Assembly (NCBI RefSeq): GCF_024168825.1
Contig: NZ_JALJWH010000001.1
Coordinates: 3,348,001 to 3,412,000, forward strand
Direction: 5' to 3'
Source of the DNA: Paenarthrobacter sp. A20
Lineage (GTDB): Bacteria > Actinomycetota > Actinomycetes > Actinomycetales > Micrococcaceae
Length of the DNA: 64,000 bases
Made by a program: the position numbers and the translations under genes. Under the pieces are notes generated by a model, which ran no database searches, was not told where the DNA came from, and worked only from the letters and a program-made list of their open reading frames with translations. Shown here one piece after another: positions 8,703-18,316 of the stretch (positions are counted from its first letter, which is position 1; the number at the start of each line of letters is the position of its first letter).

Positions 8703-10976
8703 ATGAAGACTAATGCGGGCGTCAGTGTACGGAGATTGGTGCGGGCAGCGCGAACGCGAGAGTTGGATTCGACGGATACGATGCCGGCAGAGAGCAGCCC
8801 CTACGTCGATGCCGTCCGGGCAGTCCGGACGGGTGAGCTCACCGCGGATGAAGCGGCGAACCAGCTGATCACCATGATGACGGATAGGGAGATCCTCGGG
8901 CTGCTCGATGGCGACTCGCCCAGATTGGTGCTCCCGTTCATCCCGATACTGCTGGACAGGGTGCCGTTCGTGGCCGGGGCGGTTTCGAGGCTCGGAATAC
9001 CGGGCATTCGGTTCAGCGACGGTGGCCGCGGCGTAGTGATCGGCGCCTCTACGGCATTCCCGGTGACCATTGCGCGGGCAGCGACCTGGGATCCATCGCT
9101 GGAAGAACGCGTCGGCGTCGCGATCGGTCTGGAAACCAGGGCGCGCGGAGCGAACTACTCGGCCTCGGTCTGTGTAAACCTGCTTCGCCACCCAGCGTGG
9201 GGCAGGGCGCAGGAGTGCTACGGGGAGGATCCGGTGCTCACTGCCCGTATGGGATCGGCCCTCACCCAAGGTGTGCGGGTAAATACGATGGCGTGCGTAA
9301 AGCACTTTGCGCTCAACTCGATGGAGAACGAGCGCTTTGAGGTGGACGTGGCGGTGGACGAACACTCCTTGCACGAGGTGTATCTGCCGCACTTCAAAGC
9401 GGTCGTTGACGCCGGTGCAGACTCCGTGATGAGTTCGTACAACCGTGTGCGGGGTGAGTACATGGATGTCAATCGGGCCCTGCTCACGGACGTCTTGAGG
9501 CACGAGTGGGGCTTCTCCGGGTTCGTGACAAGCGACTGGGTGTTCGGTACGCACAATGCGGTCGTCAGCCTCGAGGCGGGAATGGACGTGGAGATGCCGC
9601 TCCGGTTGCTGCGCGCCCGCGCGCTGCCGGCCGCACTGCACCACGGTGACTTGGCCCGTTCCACCATGCTCCAGTCCGCACGCCGCATTCTGCGCACGTG
9701 CGTGCAGCACGCCGCGACCCGGGAACCGGCGGTCCCCACCCGCGCCGTCATCGCCTCTCCGGCACATCGGGCGCTTGCCCACGAGGTAGCGACGGAGTCT
9801 ATCGTCCTGCTGAAGAACGAAGCCGTCGGCGCGGCGCCGCTGCTGCCGTTGGCTCCCGCTACCCGGCATCTCGCCGTGATCGGACGACTCGCGGCACAAG
9901 CGAACCTCGGCGATCATGGCTCATCCCGTGTAAGGCCGCCCTCCACTGTTTCGCCCCTGCAGGGCCTGCGTGAGGCGCTGCCGGGGGTCAGGATCACCAC
10001 GACGAACGGTCGGGACGAACGCCGTGCGGCCTCGTTGGCTGCCGCGGCGGAGACAGCGATCGTCGTCGTAGGCCTGGACCAACACGACGAGGGCGAATCC
10101 GTCGTCACCGGAGGCGTCGACGTGGGCGTGCTCGGTCGGGAATTCCGCTCAGGGCCCCTCCGACGGTTGCTCATCGGACTCGCGCACCTGGCCTCCCGGT
10201 TCGTCCGGGGCGGGGACCGCAGCTCGCTTAACCTCCGTCCCTCTGACGAGCGGCTTATCCACCTGGTCGTCACCGCGAACCCCAGGACCGTCGTCGTGCT
10301 GGTCAGCGGCAGCGCCATCCTCACTGAAACATGGCGTGACCGCGTGCCAGCGCTCCTCTTTGCCTGGTACGGCGGTATGGAGGGCGGCCGCGCGCTCGCG
10401 AGCGTGCTGACCGGCAGCGAGGAGCCCGGCGGACGGCTGCCTTTCGTGCTGCCAACGGACACCGCACATCTGCCATTCTTCGACTCCACGGCAAAGTCCG
10501 TTGTCTATGACAACCAATGGGGTCAGCGCAGGCTCGACGGCCAGGGCCACAGGCCCGCGTACCCGTTTGGATTCGGCCTGGGCTATACAACCATCGAGCA
10601 CCGACTCCTTGACCACACGTTGGACGACTCTGGCGGCAACGCGAACGTGCACGTAGCGAACAATGGCAACCGCAAAGGCTCCACCGTTGTTCAGGTCTAC
10701 GCTGCAGATGTGTCCCTCCGCAGGCCGGTGGCCCAGCTCCTGGGCTTCCGGAAAGTGACCCTGGAGCCTGGCGCGGAGACCACTGTGCGGGTCGATTTGG
10801 ATGCGGGCCCCACACTGCAGCGCGATACGACCACACGGCGCTGGTCTGCCCGCTCGGGGGAGTGGGCCCTGCAAGCCAGCCAACAAAGCCCGGACAGCTG
10901 GGAAAACGCCGTCAGATTGCGACGTACGGAGGGTCTGATTGACCAGGAAGATATTTCAGACGGCAAGCCGGCCTGA
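8703..10976 (+). CDS. Glycoside hydrolase family 3 beta-glycosidase
   Basis: A 757-residue GH3 enzyme without a signal peptide, so likely cytoplasmic. Order of domains: (beta/alpha)8 barrel with GIPGIRFSDGGRG, KHFALNSMEN and the nucleophile motif GFVTSDW (Asp278); alpha/beta sandwich with SIVLLKNE and the substrate loop; and a C-terminal fibronectin-III-like domain (about residues 640-720) with VQVYAADV and LLGFRKVTLEPG. A Ser/Arg-rich insert (RSGPLRRLLIGLAHLASRF, about 480-500) is unusual. Start choice is uncertain: an ATG at 8781 would drop 26 poorly structured residues. Its substrate cannot be read; it converges on a lipid-type glycosyltransferase gene, which may hint at glycolipid turnover. 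Confidence 0.9.
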   Translation: MKTNAGVSVRRLVRAARTRELDSTDTMPAESSPYVDAVRAVRTGELTADEAANQLITMMTDREILGLLDGDSPRLVLPFIPILLDRVPFVAGAVSRLGIPGIRFSDGGRGVVIGASTAFPVTIARAATWDPSLEERVGVAIGLETRARGANYSASVCVNLLRHPAWGRAQECYGEDPVLTARMGSALTQGVRVNTMACVKHFALNSMENERFEVDVAVDEHSLHEVYLPHFKAVVDAGADSVMSSYNRVRGEYMDVNRALLTDVLRHEWGFSGFVTSDWVFGTHNAVVSLEAGMDVEMPLRLLRARALPAALHHGDLARSTMLQSARRILRTCVQHAATREPAVPTRAVIASPAHRALAHEVATESIVLLKNEAVGAAPLLPLAPATRHLAVIGRLAAQANLGDHGSSRVRPPSTVSPLQGLREALPGVRITTTNGRDERRAASLAAAAETAIVVVGLDQHDEGESVVTGGVDVGVLGREFRSGPLRRLLIGLAHLASRFVRGGDRSSLNLRPSDERLIHLVVTANPRTVVVLVSGSAILTETWRDRVPALLFAWYGGMEGGRALASVLTGSEEPGGRLPFVLPTDTAHLPFFDSTAKSVVYDNQWGQRRLDGQGHRPAYPFGFGLGYTTIEHRLLDHTLDDSGGNANVHVANNGNRKGSTVVQVYAADVSLRRPVAQLLGFRKVTLEPGAETTVRVDLDAGPTLQRDTTTRRWSARSGEWALQASQQSPDSWENAVRLRRTEGLIDQEDISDGKPA

Positions 10977-10999
10977 TGTAGTCGGGGTGGTTCGGCCGG

Positions 11000-12463
11000 T
11001 TATCCGGGAAGATCGCGGAACGTCGCCAAGGGCCCCTCGACACGGACAGGCAGCGCGTCCTCGCCCCGCAGCATAGCGCGTACCAGCCGACGTTCCTCCC
11101 AATGGAGAAGCAGGGACGCCCGGCCTGGGCGCAGCACCAAGTCCCCGTCCGGAGTCGTGTAGCGCTTCTGCAGATCCGCCAACTCCTCCTCTTGCAGCAG
11201 TGCAACCGTGCTGCCCGAGGCTTGGTCGATCAAGCGGACCAAGGACGACGGCCCCGTGAGATCGGTCGCGACGAAGCGCTGCTCGCTGGCGGCAAGAATC
11301 GTCCTTTGCGCCGCACGCGTTACCACCAGCGGACGGGACGGCCCGCCCAGGAGCTCGCTAAGTACGTCGGCCGCGGCATCGGGGCGACTTGTTCTCTGCG
11401 CCGCCGCCTGCATCTTCTGTAAACGGCCGGGTTCGCGCAGCACCCCATCGATTTTCCAGCCGATGGTTGCCGCTGCGTTGCATCGGACGGCCGCCCCCTG
11501 CTCCATGAGGTAATCGCCGTTGCGGACCTCCTGACCAGGGATCGGGTTCACAAGCACCATGGGGAGCCCTGCGGCCATGCACTCCGACGCCGAGAGCCCA
11601 CCCGGCTTGCCCACGAACAGGTCCGCGCGCTGCAGCAGCTGCGGCATTTCCGAGGTGAATCCGAGCACGCTGTAGCGGTCGCCAGCCGACGCGACGAGCG
11701 TCTCGATGCGCTGCCGGAGCGCATCGTTGTGTCCGCACACGACTGTGGCTGTAAACGCGGAGCGCATATGCATCGTCTGCCGCACCACCGAGACAGCGTA
11801 GTCGCCACCGGTCGCGCCCGCCGAGATCAGTAGCATCGGCGGCTTGTTGGCATTGCGCACGGGCGCTGGAATGAGCTGTTTGCCGATCGGAATTCCAGAA
11901 GCACAGACGCGGTCGGCGGGAAGGCCGAGCGCCGTGAGCTCCACCTTTCCCTCTTCCCTTGCCACGAAGATCTTATGGAACGCGCCTGTGAGCGACAGGC
12001 CCTGGAAGTCATAGTCGGTGGTCACCACAGCTGTCCGCGCATCAACCACGCCGCGAAGAAGCAGTGAGGCCAACAGCTGAGCGGGGAGGAAATGCGTGCA
12101 GACAATCGCGGTGGGCCGGAACCGCTTGATGGCACTGACAACAGGGCCGGCATTCGCCCGCGTCCAGGGGTCGATCGGGCCACGACGCCGGAACGGCGGG
12201 TTGCTGATGTCATAGCCCCACTCGACCAGCCAAGGTAAATCCTCCACGAGGACGAAGTAGCCCTTGCCCAGCAGGGCGCGGTAGAGAACGCTGCTCACCT
12301 GCAGCACGTCAAGCACCTGCACCTCGGCGATGTCATCGCGGGCGGCACATGCTTGCTGCACCGCCGCCGCAGCGCTGTTATGCCCTGATCCCACGCCAGC
12401 GGACAGGATCAGTACGCGCTGTCCGCTGGCGGTGGCTTTGGCTCGTGCCGACGTTGTGCGCAT
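11000..12463 (-). CDS. MGDG-synthase-like glycosyltransferase (GT28) with C-terminal extension
   Basis: A 487-residue protein. The N-terminal half has the MGDG synthase-type domain (RVLILSAGVGSGHNSAAAAV, PTAIVCTHFLPAQL, VVTTDYDFQ), in which the GxGH-x-x-A loop and the THF/TD patterns match diacylglycerol glycosyltransferases. The second Rossmann domain carries the sugar-nucleotide site (VGKPGGLSASECMAAGLPMVL and GQEVRNGDYL). About 110 residues follow the GT fold and resemble nothing I recognise. Likely role: transfer of a hexose to a membrane lipid at the inner membrane face. It ends 23 bases from the convergent GH3 gene; there is no hairpin between them. Confidence 0.85.
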   Translation of the reverse strand: MRTTSARAKATASGQRVLILSAGVGSGHNSAAAAVQQACAARDDIAEVQVLDVLQVSSVLYRALLGKGYFVLVEDLPWLVEWGYDISNPPFRRRGPIDPWTRANAGPVVSAIKRFRPTAIVCTHFLPAQLLASLLLRGVVDARTAVVTTDYDFQGLSLTGAFHKIFVAREEGKVELTALGLPADRVCASGIPIGKQLIPAPVRNANKPPMLLISAGATGGDYAVSVVRQTMHMRSAFTATVVCGHNDALRQRIETLVASAGDRYSVLGFTSEMPQLLQRADLFVGKPGGLSASECMAAGLPMVLVNPIPGQEVRNGDYLMEQGAAVRCNAAATIGWKIDGVLREPGRLQKMQAAAQRTSRPDAAADVLSELLGGPSRPLVVTRAAQRTILAASEQRFVATDLTGPSSLVRLIDQASGSTVALLQEEELADLQKRYTTPDGDLVLRPGRASLLLHWEERRLVRAMLRGEDALPVRVEGPLATFRDLPG

Positions 12464-12867
12464 GAGGAGAGGCTAGCAGGCTGCATTCCTGTGGAGGGTT
12501 GGCCCGCACCTCTTCATGGACCGGCATGCTGAGGACAACATGACGTGGAAATCCGGTTGGAATCTGGTCTGGACAGGCGTCCCGCGAGACGTGCAGCCCT
12601 CGTCGATCCTGTGTCGGTGCAGGAGGACGACTTGATCGCCAGGAGGTATGCGGAGTTGCCACCAAGAACTCAACGCCGGGCGCCTGCGATGACGGCTCTG
12701 AGTTGGACGAAGTCGCTTCCGTGGCCGTCATAGGTGCCCCGAGGTGGAGGCGATGCTATCGGCGATGCATTTTTGTCGTGCCCGGCGGCGGTGCCGAGGT
12801 CCTGATTGACCTGAAGTCGCGTTCGGGCGGGGCCACGTGCCTGCGCAGGGAAGATAGGCATTGCCAT
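12464..12867. other. Gene-free interval, nothing recognised
   Basis: About 400 bases between the glycosyltransferase gene start and the end of the GNAT-AAA+ gene. Short open frames exist on both strands, but none has a ribosome-binding site together with a recognisable protein pattern. No strong hairpin or repeat was seen. It must contain the promoter of the glycosyltransferase gene. Confidence 0.5.
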
Positions 12868-14154
12868 CTAGACGCGTGCTATCCGGTCGATGTCTTCCAG
12901 GAATTCCTTCACGACGGCTTCGGTCACTGTTGCACGCGTTCCCTCGATGGCCTGCAGGTAGGCCGCAGTGGTGAGGGCCGTTTCGGTGGTTGCAGGCTGC
13001 CGTGATTGAACAGCAAATTCCAGCGCTTTTTGTGAAGCCTTTCTGGCAGCGAATTCTATGTCGGCCGGGGAGAACCGGTCGCTGGCTTTGGCCAGCACTT
13101 CCAAGTCGACGTTCTGCGAAAACGCAGGGGGTATATAGCGGTTCCAGATTGCCATGCGAGCCATGAGGTCCGGCGGCCCTATGGGTATGACGTAGTCGAA
13201 CCGGCCGTGGCGGAGGAAGGCGTTGTCCAGGGAGCGGATGAAGTTGGTGGCGCAGATCAGGAGGCGTCCCTCTTGTTCCCGGAATGCCGGGATGATTTTC
13301 AGAAGCTCATTGGTGACTCCTTGGAGTGGGGACGTGACTTCACCTGTGCGGGTGGACGCGATTTCCTCGACCTCGTCAATGAAAACGACTCCATGTTCGA
13401 GTTCTCCGATGTCCAGGAAGACCTGGCGCAGGGCCCCAGCTAGACCGTGGGGATGGGAGGCGAGCCGTGATGGAAATACCTCAATGAATGGCCAGTCGAG
13501 TCGGGAAGCTATGGCCTTGGCGAAAGTCGTTTTCCCGGTTCCCGGCGGACCGAAGAGGACCACCGAGCGTGGGGGTGTTACGCCTAATGATTTCGCGAGT
13601 TCGGTGTGTGCAAGGGGAAGGATGAGGCGCTGCTCAATCAGGTGCTTTTCGTTCTGCATGCCAGCGAGGGCTTCCCAGAGTCCGTGGGGCAGAAGCCGGC
13701 CTCCAAGCTGGCTGAGGGGGCGGGTTTCCTTGGGGTGTACCGGTATGGCCCTTTCGAAGTAATGCAGGTCCTCCTCGACGCGGTAGTCGCTGTTTCGGAA
13801 TGCCCTGATTCTGGTTTCCGGGGCGGGGACCAGCGCGGATATCCTTCTGACTCCACGGCTGGCCAATCGTCCTTCAACGTGGGCGAGCAGCGCACTTCCC
13901 AATCCTCGTTCCCGCCATTCTGTGGCCTGGGCAAGTGTCACGACCCAGGCACGGTCGTCCTGAATGACGCAGGCAACTGCGCCAACGATCGTGCCTTCTG
14001 TCAGGGCTACGAAGGCCAGCCCGTTGGTGCAGGCATCGATGATCTCGGCCAGTGTGTACACGGGGTGGACGCCGGAGGTTCTGGAGTCTTGCCATACCTC
14101 GATCAATTGGTCGAGATCGTCAAGGTGAAAATCCCTGATAATCCAAGGTTGCAT
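12868..14154 (-). CDS. GNAT acetyltransferase - AAA+ ATPase fusion protein
   Basis: A 428-residue two-domain protein. Residues 1-135 are a GNAT fold with the acetyl-CoA loop RERGLGSAL (81-89) preceded by the beta-strand AWVVTLAQA. Residues about 165-425 are a classical AAA+ module: Walker A GPPGTGKTT (202-210), Walker B VVFIDEVEE (256-264), sensor-1 ICATNF, an arginine-finger stretch FLRHGRFDYVIPIGPPD and a lid ending SPADIEFAARKA, like FtsH/ClpX-adaptor or proteasome-type AAA domains. AGGAGATTG precedes the ATG. It is the last gene of the hyu-proC operon, 42 bases after proC. A fused acetyltransferase and unfoldase/remodelling ATPase suggests protein quality control or modification of a pathway enzyme, but no partner is known to me. 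Confidence 0.85.
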   Translation of the reverse strand: MQPWIIRDFHLDDLDQLIEVWQDSRTSGVHPVYTLAEIIDACTNGLAFVALTEGTIVGAVACVIQDDRAWVVTLAQATEWRERGLGSALLAHVEGRLASRGVRRISALVPAPETRIRAFRNSDYRVEEDLHYFERAIPVHPKETRPLSQLGGRLLPHGLWEALAGMQNEKHLIEQRLILPLAHTELAKSLGVTPPRSVVLFGPPGTGKTTFAKAIASRLDWPFIEVFPSRLASHPHGLAGALRQVFLDIGELEHGVVFIDEVEEIASTRTGEVTSPLQGVTNELLKIIPAFREQEGRLLICATNFIRSLDNAFLRHGRFDYVIPIGPPDLMARMAIWNRYIPPAFSQNVDLEVLAKASDRFSPADIEFAARKASQKALEFAVQSRQPATTETALTTAAYLQAIEGTRATVTEAVVKEFLEDIDRIARV

Positions 14155-14196
14155 AGGAACAATCTCCTGTCGTTGTGCGTCGAGGGGCCTTGCCGG

Positions 14197-15117
14197 TTAT
14201 ATGGCGAGTTCTCTCGCACGACGGACGGCGGCGGCTGCAGCTCGTTCAAATAGTTCCCGGAGACCTCCGTCTTCAAGGACGGAGATAGCTGCCGCTGTTG
14301 TGCCCTTGGGGCTGGTGACGAGTTGGCGGAGTTCCCGGGGTGATTTGTCGGAGTCCACGAGCAGCTCACATGCTCCCCTGAACGTTCCGTTGACCAGAAG
14401 AGCGGCCTGCTCGGAAGTGAAGCCCAGGTGTTCCGCGACCGTTGTGAGTTGTTCGATGAGGTAGTACACATATGCCGGGCCCGATCCCGAGATGCTGGTG
14501 ACCTCGTCGATCCGGCTCTCTGGAACTCTGAGAACGGTTCCGATTCTTCCGAAGAGCGCCTCGGCGAGGGATATGTCCTTCATCGTTCCCCGGGTCCCGG
14601 TGCTGATGCCTGAGACGCCCATGCCGACGAGGGCTGGGGTGTTCGGCATAACCCGGATGACGGAAACCGTTTCTGGCAGCAGCGACTCTATGGTTTGAAT
14701 GGTGACGCCGGCGGCAACGCTGATAACGATTGCGCCGTCGCGTAGGAAAGATGAAATCTCCCGGAGAACGCTCACCATGACGTCCGGTTTGAGCGCCAGG
14801 ACAACGATGCCCGCATGTCTTACTGCACGGATGTTTGCCTCGGGATCGGTCTCCGCATCGAATCCTTCGACTCCGGGCAGATCCGTGAGTTCTTGCATCT
14901 GCTGGGTCCAGTGACCACTGACGCTCATCCCTTCGCTGACCGTCGCGCCGCTTTTGAGGAGCCCCCGGACAATGGCACCACCCATGGCGCCAGTTCCAAG
15001 GACAGCGATTCGGGGAAAGTGTTCCGGCGTTTTCGGCGGCATCTTACGGTGTCCGTTCTTATGGGGAGGGGTGTTTGTGTCGGTGTCGGTGGATCTGGCT
15101 TTTTCGGTTCCGGGCAT
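14197..15117 (-). CDS. proC: Pyrroline-5-carboxylate reductase
   Basis: Reduces delta-1-pyrroline-5-carboxylate to proline with NAD(P)H. The protein begins with an extended, poorly conserved segment and then the Rossmann dinucleotide loop IAVLGTGAMGGAIVRGLL; further on come VLALKPD, RVMPNTPALVG and the C-terminal dimer domain SGSGPAYVYYLIEQL with TSPKGTT. The ATG at 15117 lies 5 bases beyond the aminopeptidase stop, pointing to coupled translation; a downstream ATG at 15042 would give a more standard N-terminus. Location inside a hydantoinase/aminopeptidase operon rather than with proA/proB suggests a catabolic or salvage task, or recycling of a cyclic imine, not bulk proline synthesis. Confidence 0.9.
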   Translation of the reverse strand: MPGTEKARSTDTDTNTPPHKNGHRKMPPKTPEHFPRIAVLGTGAMGGAIVRGLLKSGATVSEGMSVSGHWTQQMQELTDLPGVEGFDAETDPEANIRAVRHAGIVVLALKPDVMVSVLREISSFLRDGAIVISVAAGVTIQTIESLLPETVSVIRVMPNTPALVGMGVSGISTGTRGTMKDISLAEALFGRIGTVLRVPESRIDEVTSISGSGPAYVYYLIEQLTTVAEHLGFTSEQAALLVNGTFRGACELLVDSDKSPRELRQLVTSPKGTTAAAISVLEDGGLRELFERAAAAAVRRARELAI

Positions 15118-15122
15118 GACGT

Positions 15123-16616
15123 TCAGGTGCTTGACTGCTGGATCCACACTTCAATGTCATCGGCGGTGCGGGGGATTGCAGCCGAGAGATTTTCGGCGCC
15201 TTCTGCGGTTACCAGGATGTTGTCCTCGATGCGCACCCCGATGCCGCGTAGTTCATCCGGCACGGTGAGGTCATCAGGCTGGAAGTAGAGTCCCGGTTCG
15301 ATGGTGAAGACCATGCCTGGCTCAAGGATGCCGTCGAGGTACATCTCGCGGCGGGCCTGTGCACAGTCGTGGACGTCGAGGCCGAGGTGATGACTGGTGC
15401 CATGGACCATGTAGCGGCGATGCTGCTGGTTTCCCTCCTCCAATGCTTGCTCGACGCTGACCGTCACCACGCCCCATTCGACGGTCGCGCGGGCAATAAC
15501 AGCCATGGCGGCGTCGTGAATGTCACGGAACCGGACGCCGGGACGTGCGACGGCGAAGGCGGCGTCTGCTGCTTCCAGGACAGCCTCATAGACTTTTCGT
15601 TGCGCCGCAGAGTAGGTTCCGCTCACGGGAAACGTTCGGGTGATGTCGGCTGTGTAGTAGCTGTCCAGCTCCACGCCGGCATCCAGGAGAACCAAGTCAC
15701 CGTTCAGAGCGGGTCCGTTGTTTTGGGTCCAGTGCAGGATGCACGAGTGCGGGCCGGCTGCTGCAATCGTGTTGTAACCCACGGTGTTTCCTTCGGCCCT
15801 GGCCCGGTTGTTGAACACTCCGTCGATGAGGCGCTCGGCGCGGGCATTGCCACGGATTCGGGGGAGCTCGGCCATGACGTCCGAGAATCCGACGGCGGTG
15901 GCGGCGACCGCCTTCCGCAGTTGCTCTACCTCGTAGGGATCTTTGACGAGTCGCAGTTCGGAAAGGTCCCTGACGAAATTGGCGTTGCGCGTGGCGGCAC
16001 CGGATTGCCGGCTGCCGACAATATCTGCCAGTTCCGGGTCTGCTTCAGGTATCGTCACGGTCGGGTGCAGGACCGTGGATTCTTCTGCTGGTCCGAGGTG
16101 CATGAGCAGGTCCAGATCGGCGATTCCGCGGGTCTGGAGTCCGAGATCGGTGGCTACTTGCCGGAGGGAGGGCCTCGGGCCAATCCAGAACTCGCCGATT
16201 TCCGGGTTCGCGTAGAACTCGTCCGTGCCGCGTCCGGCTCGTTCGCGGAAGTACAGAGTTACCTCGTGGGCGTCGCCTGCAGGTTCAAACACGAGCACGG
16301 CTCCGGGCTCGGAATCGCTGCCCCATCCCGTAAGCCAAGCAAACGCCGAGTGGGCCCGGAACGGATATGTCATATCGTTCGTGCGTTGTTTGAGGCGGCC
16401 GGCCGGCACGAGCAGACGAACGCCGGGCTACAGCCCGGAGACTCGGCTGCGTCTCGCTGCGGCAAATGCAGCTTGTTCCCGCGGCGGGGGCAGGACTTCC
16501 ACGGGGGTGGCCCAGCTTTGGCCAATGTACTTCCTGAAGTATTCGGAATCGGGTGTCGTTGAGCGGTTCGAGGAGGAACCTGCGTGAAGAGGAACAGTGG
16601 TTTCTGAGGGGGGCAT
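15123..16616 (-). pseudogene. pepP: Xaa-Pro aminopeptidase P (M24B) interrupted by an in-frame amber codon
   Basis: Read through, the gene codes for 497 residues, the normal size of aminopeptidase P. The ATG at 16614-16616 follows GGTGGACGA. The N-terminal part (SEYFRKYIGQSW...AAFAAARRSRVSGL) stops at TAG, 16428-16430, and the same frame continues at once with PGVRLLVPAGRLKQRTND, YPFRAHSAFAWLTGWG. The catalytic domain is intact: Asp/Asp in LLDAGVELD and ADITRTFP, His in MVHGTSHHLGLDVHD, Glu in FTIEPGLYF and Glu in GVRIEDNILV. A Tyr codon (TAC/TAT) changed to TAG fits best. Restart at the GTG 16407-16409 would yield a 428-residue protein lacking the N-terminal domain. Real nonsense mutation, sequencing error, or tolerated restart cannot be told apart here. 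Confidence 0.8.
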
Positions 16617-16773
16617 TCGTCCACCTTTGGGGAGCGGGGGCGTTGTTTTGAATCGCGTGGGGAAGGCGTTGGAAGAACGCCCCGCCTGCCGTGTCCTGGA
16701 AGAGTGCCTTGGCTGGGGCATTTTCGTATGGACCTGGCAGGCGAGGCGTCGTCCGTTCTGTTGGTGAGAGCGC

Positions 16774-18231
16774 TTATTCCAGGCCGAATCGGCCGATGCG
16801 GTCGTAGAGGTGGGGAGTGCGGGATCGCATCCACAGGGCGCGGGCAACGCCTATCCCGAGGACTACAAGGTTGATGCCGGGGAGGATCCAGTTGATAGGG
16901 CCGGTCTGGGCGGTGTAGAACTCCATGTTGGCCAGCACCAAGTAGACAACTATGGCCAGTGCGATGGCTGACACTGCCGGTGCCACGTACACGGCCCACG
17001 GGGATTGGCCGCGACGGTCCCGCAGGAAGAAGGTGACCACTGCGATTGCCGTGAGTAGTTCCATGGCAGGGATACTGACGGCTACCGGCACGCTGCCCAG
17101 AATAAACAGGTCCAGGTAGGGGTCCAGTCCCGCCAGGATGCAGAGCACGATCAGGACCAGGGCGAAGAGGCTGTGGGTGAGGCTGGCCACCCAGGGGGCG
17201 TTGGTGCGGCGCGAGCGGCGGGTGAAAATGGCCGGGATCACGCCGTCGCGTGACAGCGCCACAAGGTATCGCGTGGTGGCGTTGTGGAATGCGCTGACGG
17301 AGGCGAACCAGCTCAGGACCACCAGGACGGTGACGACGTTCGCGAACCAGTCACCCACGTATTGCCGGGAAGCAATGGCGAACATTTCCGTGGGAGTTGC
17401 GTTCGCCACGTCCACCACGGTGGCGCCAAAGGCCTGGACGATGTACCAGGCAACGAAGGACTGCAGCAGCGCGATGACGGCAATGGAGCCGAACGTTGCA
17501 CGCCGAAGAGTGCGGACGGGATGCTTCGCCTCCTCGCGGAACAGCGCAGTGGCCTCAAAGCCCGCGAAAGCTGCGAAGACGAAGAGAAGGACCACCCCGA
17601 TCTGGCCCTCTGCGATGGCGGCCGGACTCAAGGCCTCCATCGAGATTCCGGAGGCAACGCCCTGGCTTACGACGGCGACCCCCAGGATGGCGAGCACCGT
17701 CACCTCCGCGATCATGAAGAACCCCAGCACCCGCATGTTGAGCTCGACGTTCAACTGGCCCAGGAGGCCCATCACCAGGATTCCGGCCAAGGCCCATACC
17801 GGCCAGGGAACTGCCACACCGAAGAGGGACTGGGCTGTTTGCTCGGCAAATACCGCGAAGGGGCCAACGGCGCCGGCTGAAACCAAGGCGTAGGAGATCG
17901 CTGCCACGAATGCGACGCCGATGCCCAGAGGCCGGCCGAGACCTGCCGTGATGTAGGAGAACAGTGCTCCCGCATTGGGGACAAAGCGTGTCATGGCCAC
18001 GTATCCCACTGCGAACAGCGCGAGGAATCCGCCGGCGATAATGAACATGGCCGCGGTGCCTATGCCGCCGCGGCCTATGGCCAAGGGGATAGATCCCACC
18101 GCGAACCCGAGGGGTGCTGCGGCGGCGATCACGAAGAAGATGATGTGGCGGGCGCTCAGCGTTCCGGACGGAGCCCCTTTCGGGCCCCGTCCGTCGGGGA
18201 CCGTCGCAGTATTCGATGACCTGTCGGTCAT
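16774..18231 (-). CDS. APC-superfamily amino acid permease
   Basis: An integral membrane transporter of 485 residues with about 12 to 14 hydrophobic helices. The first begins with the APC pattern LSARHIIFFVIAAAAPLGF and the following loop has the family GG pair (IGRGGIGTAAMFIIAGG). The ATG at 18231 has GAAAGG nine bases upstream; a longer frame from 18348 would add an implausible charged head overlapping hyuB. It lies between hyuB and pepP in the same operon and is the obvious importer of the pathway substrate (amino acid, cyclic imide or Pro-containing amide). Specificity cannot be read from sequence. Confidence 0.92.
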   Translation of the reverse strand: MTDRSSNTATVPDGRGPKGAPSGTLSARHIIFFVIAAAAPLGFAVGSIPLAIGRGGIGTAAMFIIAGGFLALFAVGYVAMTRFVPNAGALFSYITAGLGRPLGIGVAFVAAISYALVSAGAVGPFAVFAEQTAQSLFGVAVPWPVWALAGILVMGLLGQLNVELNMRVLGFFMIAEVTVLAILGVAVVSQGVASGISMEALSPAAIAEGQIGVVLLFVFAAFAGFEATALFREEAKHPVRTLRRATFGSIAVIALLQSFVAWYIVQAFGATVVDVANATPTEMFAIASRQYVGDWFANVVTVLVVLSWFASVSAFHNATTRYLVALSRDGVIPAIFTRRSRRTNAPWVASLTHSLFALVLIVLCILAGLDPYLDLFILGSVPVAVSIPAMELLTAIAVVTFFLRDRRGQSPWAVYVAPAVSAIALAIVVYLVLANMEFYTAQTGPINWILPGINLVVLGIGVARALWMRSRTPHLYDRIGRFGLE

Positions 18232-18316
18232 GGCTTTGCCTTTCGATGCGAAATACCAAGGGTGGATTCTGGTGCGGAGAATGTGTGTGTGGTGGCGCGA
18301 GGAAGCCTCATTGTGC

